Origin: an uncultured Acidobacteriota bacterium
GTDB lineage: Bacteria; Acidobacteriota; UBA6911; CAINFC01
Direction of reading: 5' to 3'
NCBI GenBank assembly: GCA_903847975.1
Contig: CAINFC010000135.1
Span: 1 to 35,648, forward strand
Length of the DNA stretch: 35,648 bases
A program made the translations under genes and the position numbers. Of this stretch, positions 1-7,856 are shown piece by piece; the first letter of the stretch is position 1; every line of letters begins with the position of its first letter. Below the pieces are notes generated by a model. The model did not search any database. It was not told where the DNA came from and saw only the letters and a list, made by a program, of their open reading frames with translations.

Positions 1-4
1 ACCA

Positions 5-166
5 GCCTTTTCGCCTTTCTTCCCGCTCTTCCTTTCTTCCTGTGAGTCCTATCTTTTCACAGGAAGACGGGAAGATCAGGAAGGAAGAAAAAAGCCATCA
101 GGGCATTTCGGATGGAGAGAGGGCCTTTTTACCGCTTCATCTTTATTGATAGCTTCGCAATAAATC
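5..166 (+). repeat. Composite intergenic repeat, copy 1 (TC-rich hairpin plus GACTTTTT-type hairpin)
   Basis: Positions 5-100 form an imperfect hairpin: a pyrimidine-rich left arm ending CTTTCTTCCTGTGA and a purine-rich right arm starting TCACAGGAAGACGGGAAGA. About 24 bases on, 124-166 form a weaker hairpin (CCTTTTTACCGCTTCATC, then GATAGCTTCGCAATAAA). The same two-part arrangement recurs at 23078-23225 (opposite orientation) and 30497-30630. It encodes nothing convincing. The conserved order suggests a mobile or structured intergenic element, which is inference. Confidence 0.75.
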
Positions 167-440
167 CGTGAACCCTGAAGGGGTTCCGTAACACAGCCGG
201 GGTTGCGCCGCAGGCGCTACCCCGGGTAAACGGATTTGTTTTAAAATCAGCCCTGGAAGGGCTGCGCAAACAACGGCCATTGCGGATTTTGCGCAACCCT
301 TTCCGGGTTGTCGCCTGCAGGTGTCCCTACCCGGGGTAGGCGCGAAGCGCGCCAACCCCGGGCTGTGTTACGAAGCCCTTGCGGAGCTATCCCCAACGGA
401 AATCCGAAGATGTGCGACTTTTTGCCGGGCCGTCAAGGTT
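167..440. repeat. GC-rich interspersed repeat block, copy 1
   Basis: This gene-free stretch holds short GC palindromes such as CTACCCCGGGTA and CCCTACCCGGGGTAGG, arranged in a series that includes GGGGTTCCGTAACACAGCC and CCCCAACGGAAATCCGAAGA. The same series appears in reverse orientation at 18122-18258, with near-identical landmarks (TTCCGTTGGGGATTGCCC, AACCCCGGGCTGTGATTCGG). Short ORFs crossing it in both strands look like translated repeat rather than genes. It ends in GACTTTTTGCCGGGCCGTC (416-434), a half-copy of the GACTTTTT palindrome family. Positions 441-507 hold nothing recognisable. Confidence 0.7.
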
Positions 441-507
441 GCGCGCCGGCTCCTTTTGTTCCAAGCAAAAGGATCTTTGCGATTGCGATAGCGGGCAATG
501 GTCGGGT

Positions 508-1992
508 TCAGGGCGTGGAGGCCGTGAGGTAGGGGATGCCGATGCCCAGCAGGGCGGCCAGAAAGAGCAACCCGAATATAAGGCCCAGCTTCCAGAAATC
601 GGCGCGCGAGACATAGCCGCTGCCATAAAAAACCGGGGCAGGTCCGGTGGCATAAGGGGTGAGAATCCCCATCAGTCCGAGTGAAAAAACCAACAGCAGG
701 GAGAAGGGAAGCACGGGTATTCCCGGAATTTTAATACCCACCGCCAGGACGACCGGCAGGACCGCGGCGGTGTGCGCGCTCAGGCTGGCAAAGAAGTAGT
801 GGATTCCGAAGAACAGCGCCACCAGCAGCGCCATAGCCGGCATCGGCCCCATGCCCAGCAGGGGTTGTGCCGCCAACTGGGCAAGCCACCCGACGAAGCC
901 GACCTTGTTCAGACCGTCGGCCAGGGTGACCAGGGTGGCAAACCAGACCAGCACGTTCCAGGCTCCTTTGTTTCCGGCGATGTCCTCCCAGCCGACGATG
1001 CCCGTGAGCAGCAGAAGCGAGACGGCCACCAGTACTACCGCCGTGGAGTGGATGAAATTGGAGCCGACGAGGGGCAGGGAAATGTCCCGGTTGGAGCCGG
1101 CAATCCACAGGAACAGCGCCAGGGCCACCAGCAGAATCATGGCGAGCTCCTGCCGGGTTAGGGGGCCCATTTTCTCCAGCTCCGCCGCGGCCCAGCGGGG
1201 AATTTCCCGGCTGCACTTGATCTCAGGCGGATAAAGAAGGTAGGTGGCCAGGGGCACCAGGGCCAGAAGGACGGAGCCGATCGGCAGGGCTCCCAGAAAC
1301 CACTGCGTCCAGGTAATGTCGAGACGGGTGGTGTTCTTGACGATGGCCAGGGCGGCCGCGTTCGGGGCCAGCGCGGTAAGGAAAAGGCAGCTGGTCACGC
1401 AGCTGGAGGCAAAGGCGACCCACATGATATAAGCGCCGATGCGCCGGGCGGTCGGCCCGGGCTCGGAGCCGTAGAGCGGGGGAATATTGCGCAGCACGGG
1501 GTAAAGAACGCCCGCGCTGCGACCGGTGTTGGAGGGAATTCCCGGCGCCAGGGCCAGATCGGCCAGTGCAACGGCATAGCCGAAACCGAGGGTCCGGCTG
1601 CCGAGCCTGCGGACCAGCAGCAGGGCGATGCGGCGGCCGAGGCCCGTTTTGGAATAGCCGGTCGAAAAGACAAAGGCGCCGAAAATGAGCCAGACGGTGG
1701 CATCGGAAAAACCGCTGAGAGCCCAGTTCACCGAGCCGGCCGTGGTCGGATCCACGTAGCGGAAAACAGCGGCTGCCGAGATGCCGATCAGGCCCACCCC
1801 GGCGGCTGGAATCGGCTCGAGAATCAGGGCGAGAATCACCGCGGCAAAGAGGGCGAAGAAATGCCAGGCATTGGCGGGCAGGCCTGCAGGGGCCGGCCAG
1901 AGCAGGAGCAGCAGCCAGAGCGCCACCGGAAGGACCGCCTTCCAGGTTCCCGCCAAGGCGCGGCCGGCCGCTGCAGGAGTGGGGTCGCTCAT
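508..1992 (-). CDS. DASS/SLC13 family dicarboxylate transporter
   Basis: A 494-residue polytopic inner-membrane protein with about 12 hydrophobic segments, close to the usual family length. DASS carriers move C4-dicarboxylates, tartrate, citrate or 2-oxoglutarate by Na+ coupling or antiport. Seen directly: a GIPSNTGRSAGV stretch (the SNT signature of the family), FFASLSAHTAAVLP in the second half, and TPYATGPAPVFYGSGY near the C-terminus, typical of the DiT1/CitT/TtdT branch. The start MSDPTP was chosen because its ATG overlaps the TGA of the upstream dehydrogenase gene as ATGA (1989-1992), implying translational coupling; a longer reading frame would run through that gene. With a D-malate/tartrate dehydrogenase next door, a hydroxy-dicarboxylate is the likely cargo (inference). 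Confidence 0.9.
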   Translation of the reverse strand: MSDPTPAAAGRALAGTWKAVLPVALWLLLLLWPAPAGLPANAWHFFALFAAVILALILEPIPAAGVGLIGISAAAVFRYVDPTTAGSVNWALSGFSDATVWLIFGAFVFSTGYSKTGLGRRIALLLVRRLGSRTLGFGYAVALADLALAPGIPSNTGRSAGVLYPVLRNIPPLYGSEPGPTARRIGAYIMWVAFASSCVTSCLFLTALAPNAAALAIVKNTTRLDITWTQWFLGALPIGSVLLALVPLATYLLYPPEIKCSREIPRWAAAELEKMGPLTRQELAMILLVALALFLWIAGSNRDISLPLVGSNFIHSTAVVLVAVSLLLLTGIVGWEDIAGNKGAWNVLVWFATLVTLADGLNKVGFVGWLAQLAAQPLLGMGPMPAMALLVALFFGIHYFFASLSAHTAAVLPVVLAVGIKIPGIPVLPFSLLLVFSLGLMGILTPYATGPAPVFYGSGYVSRADFWKLGLIFGLLFLAALLGIGIPYLTASTP

Positions 1993-3062
1993 TTCGCCTG
2001 GGCCCGCATCGCGGCGAGGATGGCTCCGGTCACTTCGGCGGTGGTGGACGTGCCGCCGAGATCCGGGGTGCGTGCCTCCGCGCAGCCGGTGACTGCGCGG
2101 ATGGCCCGGAGGATCATCTCTGCGGCGGGCGCCTCCCCAAGGTGATCCAGCATGAGCGCGCCGCACCAGATCATGGCGATCGGGTTGGCGGTTCCTTTGC
2201 CGAAGATGTCGGGAGCCGAACCGTGAACCGGCTCGAACATGGAGGGATACTCCCGCTCCGGGTTGATGTTGCCGCTCGGTGCCAGCCCCATGCTGCCGAC
2301 GATGGCTGCTCCCAGGTCGGTAAGGATGTCGCCGAAGAGATTGGATCCGACGACGACGTCCAGGGATTCCGGGCGGAGCACGAAGCGCGCCGCCAGTGCG
2401 TCGATCAGCACCCTCTCCACCCGCACTTCGGGGAAATCCCTGGATACCTCATTGCAGATTTCGTCCCAGAAAGTCATGACGTGCTGCTGGGCGTTGGACT
2501 TGGTGGCATTGACCAGGAGCCGCCGCCGCTGCATGGCCAGCTTGAAAGCATAGCGCAGGATGCGTTCCACCCCGGCGCGGGTCATCACCGTGGTTTCCAC
2601 GGCCACCTCCAGCGGCAGATGGCGGTGGGCCCGCCCGCCGGCCCCGGCGTACTCCCCTTCCGTATTTTCGCGGATGACCACAAAGTCGATGTCGCCGGGC
2701 TGCTTTCCGGCCAGCGGGCAGGGAATGCCCGGCAAAAGGAGGCTGGGCCGGTAGCAGACGTACTGCTCGAAACCCTGGCAGATGGGCAGGCGCAGCCCGC
2801 GCAGGGAGACGTGGTCGGGAACGCTCGGAAAGCCGACCGCTCCGAAATAGATGGCGTCATAGCGGCGCAGGATGTCGAGGGCCCCGGCCTCCATCATGGT
2901 GCCGTGTCGCAGATAGAACTCGCATCCCCAGGGAAAATAATCGTAGCGCAGCCGGAAGGAGCCGGTGATTTCCCCGGCGGCATCCAGCACGCGGATCCCC
3001 TCGGGAAGCACTTCCTGTCCGATTCCGTCGCCGGGTATGGCGGCAATGTGGAAATATCTCAT
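1989..3062 (-). CDS. dmlA: D-malate / tartrate dehydrogenase (decarboxylating)
   Basis: Isocitrate/isopropylmalate dehydrogenase superfamily, 357 residues, cytoplasmic, NAD+-dependent. Family members oxidise and decarboxylate D-malate to pyruvate, and many also use tartrate or isopropylmalate. Seen directly: IAAIPGDGIGQEVLPEGIRV at the N-terminus, YDAIYFGAVGFPSVPDHVSL, PCPLAGKQPGDIDFVVIREN with the following NTEGEYAG loop, the metal-binding region SNLFGDILTDLGAA, and FEPVHGSAPDIFGKGTANP at the nucleotide-binding side. These stretches resemble DmlA/TtuC much more than LeuB. It lies 63 bp after the aldo/keto-reductase-like gene and overlaps the DASS transporter by four bases, so uptake and oxidation look co-expressed. 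Exact substrate preference cannot be read from sequence. Confidence 0.92.
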   Translation of the reverse strand: MRYFHIAAIPGDGIGQEVLPEGIRVLDAAGEITGSFRLRYDYFPWGCEFYLRHGTMMEAGALDILRRYDAIYFGAVGFPSVPDHVSLRGLRLPICQGFEQYVCYRPSLLLPGIPCPLAGKQPGDIDFVVIRENTEGEYAGAGGRAHRHLPLEVAVETTVMTRAGVERILRYAFKLAMQRRRLLVNATKSNAQQHVMTFWDEICNEVSRDFPEVRVERVLIDALAARFVLRPESLDVVVGSNLFGDILTDLGAAIVGSMGLAPSGNINPEREYPSMFEPVHGSAPDIFGKGTANPIAMIWCGALMLDHLGEAPAAEMILRAIRAVTGCAEARTPDLGGTSTTAEVTGAILAAMRAQAK

Positions 3063-3125
3063 AGGTCTGTTTGCCTGTCGGAAAGCAGCGGCGGCGCCGG
3101 CCGGCTGCGCTGGATACCAGGGTCG

Positions 3126-4157
3126 CTAGACCCACTGCCAGTCCCGGAGCCATTCGTAGCCCGGGGGCAGGTTGCGCCACATTTCTGCCGTTATCTGCCG
3201 GTTCTTCTCCTCCTCGGTCCGGTCGAGCTGCCGTCGCTCCTTTACCGCGGCGGCGGCATTCTTCACCTGCTCCACGGTGATCAGCCCGGGGATGGCTGCC
3301 GCCAGCAGGTCGCAGCGCAGAACGTTGCGCAGCGCCAGGCGGGCCCGATCGTCGTCCTCCTGGCGGGTGGCCGATTCCGGCGTGCCGCGCGAGGCGAACA
3401 GGGCTCCGCTGGCGAAGGGCTTGATCCCGATGAACCCGGTGTCGGTCTTGCGCAGGGCGTCGAACATGCTGCCCACCGGCTTTTCTCTGCTTCCGGACGC
3501 ATAGGGGGTGATGACCACCTGGATCTGCGGGTATCGAACCACCGCATCGGCAATCCACGGGCGGTGGTGCGTCGAGATGCCGGTGAAGCGCGCCCGCCCC
3601 GACTGCCTGGCCCAATCCATGGCGGCCACGACGTTCTCGATTTCCTGCAGCGAGTTCCGGGTGGTCTGCTCGCGCATCGTCACCCGCCACAGGTCGACGT
3701 AGTCCATCCGGCATTTTTTCAGGGCTTCGTCCAGGCCCTGTTTCATCTTTTCCAGGGATCCGGCGATTTCCGGATTCCGGGCCCCGGTGCTCTCGAAGCC
3801 GAAGTAGATCTCCTCCCGCCTTTCCCGCACAGCCTGGGAGTAGACCACCACTTCCGAGGGGGTGCAGGCGTCGATGTAATTGATCCCATGATCCAGGCAG
3901 GCGTAGACCACATCGCGACGGTTCTTATGGAATTCTTCCGTTCCGGGCTTGAAAGGGATTTTTTTCCAATGGCCGCCCATGCTGACCGCCGAGATCATCA
4001 GGTTGGTCCGGCCCAGGCGGCGGTACTCCATGTTTTCGTTGTAGCTGCGCGTGTTTCGCGGCTCGGGGGCCGGCGGAGCAGCGGAGGCCTTCGCTTCCCA
4101 CCCGGCGGCAGCGGCCAGACTAAACCATTCTCTTCGGGAAACTAGAACCGGATTCAT
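3126..4157 (-). CDS. Exported aldo/keto reductase-like protein with altered active site
   Basis: 343 residues. The N-terminus MNPVLVSRREWFSLAAAAG has a twin-arginine-like RR followed by a short hydrophobic run and an Ala-rich cleavage-like region, suggesting export. This ATG was chosen because AAGGAGAG lies just upstream; a longer frame exists. The body looks like the AKR TIM barrel: YRRLGRTNLMISAVSMGG, then HGINYIDACTPSEVV around residues 90-104, MDYVDLWRVTM, and FTGISTHHR. The general AKR tetrad is Asp-Tyr-Lys-His. Asp96 is present, but the expected Tyr (normally DxAxxYGxSE) is missing, the Lys position reads IYFGFEST, and the His position reads DLWRVTM. Ordinary NADPH-dependent reduction is therefore doubtful. 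It follows the ThuA-like gene by 34 bp. Confidence 0.83.
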   Translation of the reverse strand: MNPVLVSRREWFSLAAAAGWEAKASAAPPAPEPRNTRSYNENMEYRRLGRTNLMISAVSMGGHWKKIPFKPGTEEFHKNRRDVVYACLDHGINYIDACTPSEVVVYSQAVRERREEIYFGFESTGARNPEIAGSLEKMKQGLDEALKKCRMDYVDLWRVTMREQTTRNSLQEIENVVAAMDWARQSGRARFTGISTHHRPWIADAVVRYPQIQVVITPYASGSREKPVGSMFDALRKTDTGFIGIKPFASGALFASRGTPESATRQEDDDRARLALRNVLRCDLLAAAIPGLITVEQVKNAAAAVKERRQLDRTEEEKNRQITAEMWRNLPPGYEWLRDWQWV

Positions 4158-4191
4158 CGTTCTCTCCTTATTCCTTATCGTCCGGGGGGTG

Positions 4192-5085
4192 TCAGTTACG
4201 TTTTGTTTGTCGGGCCTGCGGGGTGACCTCATTCATGTTGGGCCTGATCCCGGCATCCGCCTGGCCGCTGATCCATTCCAGGGCTCCCCGGGCGATGGCC
4301 TGGAAAAAGGGGTTTTCCCAGATATCCCCGCGGTGTCCCAGGGACGTATAAAACACCCGGCCTTTGCCGTGCAGGCGGGTCCAGGTTGCCGGGTAGTCGG
4401 GACGGCGGTAGGCTTCACCTTTCATCATCGCGGTTTCCTGGACCAGGAGGACCGACAGATCCGCGGCGTAGTTGGTAAACGTGAACCACTCGTCGGTGAA
4501 GGCCAGGCCCTCGGCCAGCCCCAGGTCGGCGATCCCCGCGAATTGGGTCGTGGTCAGGAGCAGCGAGGCCTCCTGCTCTTTCCCGTGGGCGAGAAACTCT
4601 CCGCCGAGCATGGCGATGTAGGGATCCAATTTCGCCTCGCTGCCCTCCCCGGCCGCCGGAGAATGGAACGTATCGGCGGCGGAGTGGAATCCCAGGAACC
4701 CTTTGCCTCCTTCGACGGCCGCCAGGAGGCGGCTTTTTCCCTCGGGGGTCATCGCCGGGGAGCCGTCCCCTCCGCTTTGGGTCAGGTCGCCGGAGGTGTA
4801 GAAGGCAAAGGCGTCGTAGGCGTCCAGGCTGCCGTCGAAAATCCGCCCGTCTTTACTGCATTCCACCATGAATCCCGCCCGCCGGCCGATCTCCTCAAAC
4901 GCCTTTTCCGCCGGGCTCCAGGCGGATCCGGTTCTCCGGATCACGTCGTGTTCGAAGCCCGCGCTGCGGGTGAAAAACAGGACCCGCCGCTGCCTGGCTT
5001 CCGGCCCAGGGGCAATCTGTCGCCAGGGAATGGCAGCGCCCAAGGCTGCGACGGCGGCGTTTTTGAGCATCTCACGTCGTTTCAT
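4192..5085 (-). CDS. ThuA-like domain protein, probably exported
   Basis: 297 residues. The start MKRREMLKNAAVAALGAAIPW carries a basic N-region and an Ala-rich hydrophobic run, read as a Tat-like or Sec signal; the ATG is preceded by GGGGTGAG. The rest matches the ThuA-like fold, a glutamine-amidotransferase-like domain often found next to sugar oxidoreductases: RRVLFFTRSAGFEHDVIRR near residue 35, YDAFAFYTSGDLTQ, KGFLGFHSAADTFHS around the nucleophile-elbow equivalent, FTDEWFTFTNYA, and the end segment GKGRVFYTSLGHRGDIW. No classical Cys nucleophile is seen at the elbow (GFHSA), normal for ThuA-like proteins. It heads a run into the AKR-like, dehydrogenase and transporter genes. A role in carbohydrate modification is family-based inference; the substrate is unknown. 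Confidence 0.85.
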   Translation of the reverse strand: MKRREMLKNAAVAALGAAIPWRQIAPGPEARQRRVLFFTRSAGFEHDVIRRTGSAWSPAEKAFEEIGRRAGFMVECSKDGRIFDGSLDAYDAFAFYTSGDLTQSGGDGSPAMTPEGKSRLLAAVEGGKGFLGFHSAADTFHSPAAGEGSEAKLDPYIAMLGGEFLAHGKEQEASLLLTTTQFAGIADLGLAEGLAFTDEWFTFTNYAADLSVLLVQETAMMKGEAYRRPDYPATWTRLHGKGRVFYTSLGHRGDIWENPFFQAIARGALEWISGQADAGIRPNMNEVTPQARQTKRN

Positions 5086-5140
5086 GGCGGACTCACCCCG
5101 TACGGAGAAATAGAGTTTTTCCTTTTGTGCCTGACCGGAC

Positions 5141-5149
5141 ATTGTATCA
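5141..5149 (-). promoter_or_regulatory. Candidate extended -10 promoter for the ThuA-AKR-dmlA-transporter run
   Basis: On the minus strand the 130-bp gap between the U32 gene and the ThuA-like gene contains TGATACAAT, an extended -10 (TGn plus TACAAT), about 55 bases before the ATG. No good -35 was found. The position agrees with a new transcript starting after the U32 gene. Confidence 0.35.
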
Positions 5150-5215
5150 CGGTTTGACCCGCAACTTTCCCCGGGTGGCATCGGATCGGGCCGCGCCGGG
5201 TGAGGTCGGCAATCC

Positions 5216-7855
5216 TCAGCTCAAATCCCCGCCGGCTGCGGTGCCCCGGCCGCGTTTGCGGAAATCCGAGGCCAGCTCTTCCGCCCTGCCCTCCAGGAAT
5301 GAGGTCAGGATCCGGGCTTTGAAAAGCGGTTCCCATCCGAAGAATCCGGGATCCCGCAGATCCACCAGCAGGAGGTCCAGCCCCTTGCCCAGAAGGGCCT
5401 GCAGGCCGGGGACAAACAGCGGGCGATCGTCCCAGAGCCGGCTGTGGCAGCCCGGCTGCTTGACCGCATGAAACCGTGCGCCGGAACCTCCGTCCAATGT
5501 GCCCGAAGCCCGGCAGGAAACGAAGCAGTCCCGATCGCAAACGGACTTGCCGCACTTCCGGAAGCGGTGTACCAGGCACTGCCTTGTAGTCATAGCCAGG
5601 ATCGGGCCGAAGGCCGGCGCCGCCTTGAGGAAAGGCGAGCCGGACCGGCCTGCGGCGGCAAACGGGCCGGGGGAGCGGACGGCAGCCTGAATCTGCCCGA
5701 GGCCGAGCTCCATGGAAAAGACGGCCCCGGCGGCCCCGGCGGCCTGGACGAGTGCGGCTGCCGACCAGGCGTTGGTGATGTTCAGCAGCGTTCCGGCCAC
5801 CCAGGGAATCCTGAGCAGTGCGGAGGCCAAGCCCAGCCCGCTGTTGTCGGAAACAATCCAGGGCCAGCGCCCGGAAGCGAGCAGAGCCTCGCAGCCGGCC
5901 AGATCCTCTTCCAGCAGAATGGCCGGAAACCAGGGAATCAGGCCGGGCTCCTCCGGCGGATCGATTCCGGGCCGGACTTCAAAGCAGAAAAAACCAATTC
6001 CCGTCGAGCGGATCCAGTCGAGATCCTCCGGATCGGAAATCAGAGGAAGTATTTTTTGTTGGAAAACCGATCCGGGCAGAGCCATCCGGCCAGGCAAACG
6101 GCACGGAGAGCCTTCCGCCGGCTCCTGCGGATCGTCCCGGCCGCCGGAGGAGGCAGGCGGGAGACAGTCCGGAAATCCCAGCTTGCCCGGCGGCAGAAGC
6201 ACCGGGCGCGATCTTCCGGACATGGCGTCCAGTCCGGCTACCGCTTCGCGGCGCATGCGGTTCAATTCGCTGACCGGCAGGAAAAGACCGTCTGCCAGGT
6301 TCTCCGCCCGGATCGACGCGTCGGTTTCGTCTCTTTCGGGGGGATCCAGAGCATACACGGAATCGCCGAGCTTGCTGAAATGCTCGAAAAGCAGCGGCAC
6401 GGTAAGCGGATTCTTTCTGGCCGCAGTCAGGGGCACGCCGCTCTGGACCCGGACCGTGCGGTGCGGACCGGAAAGGACGGCGAACTCCGCAAGCAACGGC
6501 GCGCCGGCGTTTCCTTCGACCTTTATGAGCAGCGGAATGCGCTCCGGCTTCATGGCGGCAAGCCGTGCGGCCAGTGCCTCCGACTCCCGGTACTTCGGAA
6601 TCCGGAACAGGTGCTGACCGCGAAGAATGCGCCCCTGCAGCTCATGCTCGATGCGAACCCGGAAGGAATCGGGAGCCAGCCGCTCTTCGACCACCACCTG
6701 GGCTATAAAATGCTCCTGGTCGCGATCGGCAAAAATGCCGGCGGCATCCCCGGGGACGAATTGCTCTGCGGGTATGGGCCGTCCGACGCGGAGGACGCGG
6801 CGGTCGGCGCCGTAGGAGAGAACCGCTCCCAGGGGCTGCAGCGAGCTGTCTTCCACGGATTCGCTGAACATAGCCGGGGAAATTCGCCCGGTCAGGTAGC
6901 CGATGTCGAAACCCCGGTTGTACACTTTCCGGACCAGCTCGAAAGGATCCTCGTCCGACTCCGTCCGTCCGCCCGCTTTTTCCGGAGCGTCCGGCGGCAA
7001 AAGCGAGAGAAGCTGCAATCGCCAGGCCCGAACGATGGTGTATACATAGAAATACCCTTTTCGCCGCCCTTCGATCTTGAGGGCGTCGACTCCGGCGGCG
7101 ATCAGATCCCCGGCTGCCGACAGGGCGTTGTTGTCCTTGAGATTGAGCCAAGGAAAACCGCCGGAGGGTCCGGCCCGGCCTCCGCTCTCCGCCCCGCCGG
7201 GAATCCGGTATTCCCTGCGGCAGGGCTGGACGCAGCGGCCGCGGTTGCCGGAAAGGCCGCAGAGAAAAGAGCTCATGTAGCACTGCCCGGAAAAGGAGAT
7301 GCAGTAGGCTCCGTGGACGAAGACCTCCGATTGGATCCTGTGGCGGTGGCAGCATTCGGTCAGCGGGCGGATTTCCTCCAGGCTGAGCTCCCGGCTGAGG
7401 TTGAGCTGAGAGACCCCGAATCGCGCCAGCAGTTCAATCTGCCGGGAGTTGTGCGTGGTCAGCTGGGTGGATGCATGCGCTTCCACCTGCGGATAAAGCC
7501 GCCGCATGAGGTGGAGCAGGCCCCAGTCCTGCAGGATCACCGCATCGGCCCCGGCGTTCCAGGCGGCCACCGCCAGGGACAGAGCCTCCTCCATTTCCGG
7601 CTGGCTCAGCAGGACGTTCAGAGTGACATAAAGCCGCACCCCCCGGCTGCGGGCCACTCGGGCCAGATCGGCCAGCTCCGCCAGGTGCAGGTTATCGGCA
7701 CGCATCCGGGCGTTGAAGCGGTCCAGCCCCAGGTAAACCGCATCGGCGCCGGCGAGAATGGCGGCCCGCACCGAGTCGGAATCGCCGCCCGGCGCCAGGA
7801 TCTCCGGCTGCCCTGGCGATGAACGGGGTCGGTCGTGCCGCTTTTCCGGTTCCAT
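5216..7855 (-). CDS. Peptidase U32 family protein, long form (RlhA-like)
   Basis: 879 residues, cytoplasmic; longer than the roughly 650 residues of E. coli RlhA and far above the roughly 330-450 of short U32 proteins. U32 proteins are now mostly linked to RNA hydroxylation (RlhA for 23S rRNA, TrhP for tRNA) or ubiquinone hydroxylation (UbiU/V), and carry an Fe-S cluster. Seen directly: PEILAPGGDSDSVRAAILAG, GADAVYLGLDRFNAR, ILQDWGLLHLMRRLYP, ASTQLTTHN, LSRELSLEEI, and the Cys cluster C185, C192, C208, C212 in HGAYCISFSGQCYMSS and GNRGRCVQPCRREY. The C-terminal third (from about residue 600) is a second barrel-like part ending with a Cys-rich HRFRKCGKSVCDRDC stretch. It starts one base after the stop of the upstream secreted-protein gene. 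The exact substrate is unproven. Confidence 0.88.
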   Translation of the reverse strand: MEPEKRHDRPRSSPGQPEILAPGGDSDSVRAAILAGADAVYLGLDRFNARMRADNLHLAELADLARVARSRGVRLYVTLNVLLSQPEMEEALSLAVAAWNAGADAVILQDWGLLHLMRRLYPQVEAHASTQLTTHNSRQIELLARFGVSQLNLSRELSLEEIRPLTECCHRHRIQSEVFVHGAYCISFSGQCYMSSFLCGLSGNRGRCVQPCRREYRIPGGAESGGRAGPSGGFPWLNLKDNNALSAAGDLIAAGVDALKIEGRRKGYFYVYTIVRAWRLQLLSLLPPDAPEKAGGRTESDEDPFELVRKVYNRGFDIGYLTGRISPAMFSESVEDSSLQPLGAVLSYGADRRVLRVGRPIPAEQFVPGDAAGIFADRDQEHFIAQVVVEERLAPDSFRVRIEHELQGRILRGQHLFRIPKYRESEALAARLAAMKPERIPLLIKVEGNAGAPLLAEFAVLSGPHRTVRVQSGVPLTAARKNPLTVPLLFEHFSKLGDSVYALDPPERDETDASIRAENLADGLFLPVSELNRMRREAVAGLDAMSGRSRPVLLPPGKLGFPDCLPPASSGGRDDPQEPAEGSPCRLPGRMALPGSVFQQKILPLISDPEDLDWIRSTGIGFFCFEVRPGIDPPEEPGLIPWFPAILLEEDLAGCEALLASGRWPWIVSDNSGLGLASALLRIPWVAGTLLNITNAWSAAALVQAAGAAGAVFSMELGLGQIQAAVRSPGPFAAAGRSGSPFLKAAPAFGPILAMTTRQCLVHRFRKCGKSVCDRDCFVSCRASGTLDGGSGARFHAVKQPGCHSRLWDDRPLFVPGLQALLGKGLDLLLVDLRDPGFFGWEPLFKARILTSFLEGRAEELASDFRKRGRGTAAGGDLS

Positions 7856-7856
7856 T

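Noticed and set aside
143-355. Short ORFs in the left repeat block
   Set aside because: They are translations of the GC-rich interspersed repeat that recurs at 18122-18258.
2142-4145. 667-codon plus-strand ORF
   Set aside because: It is antisense to dmlA and the AKR-like gene, has Gly/Pro/His-rich composition typical of a GC-rich shadow frame, and no motif.
5444-7822. 792-codon plus-strand ORF
   Set aside because: Antisense to the U32 gene, whose conserved motifs are clear on the minus strand.
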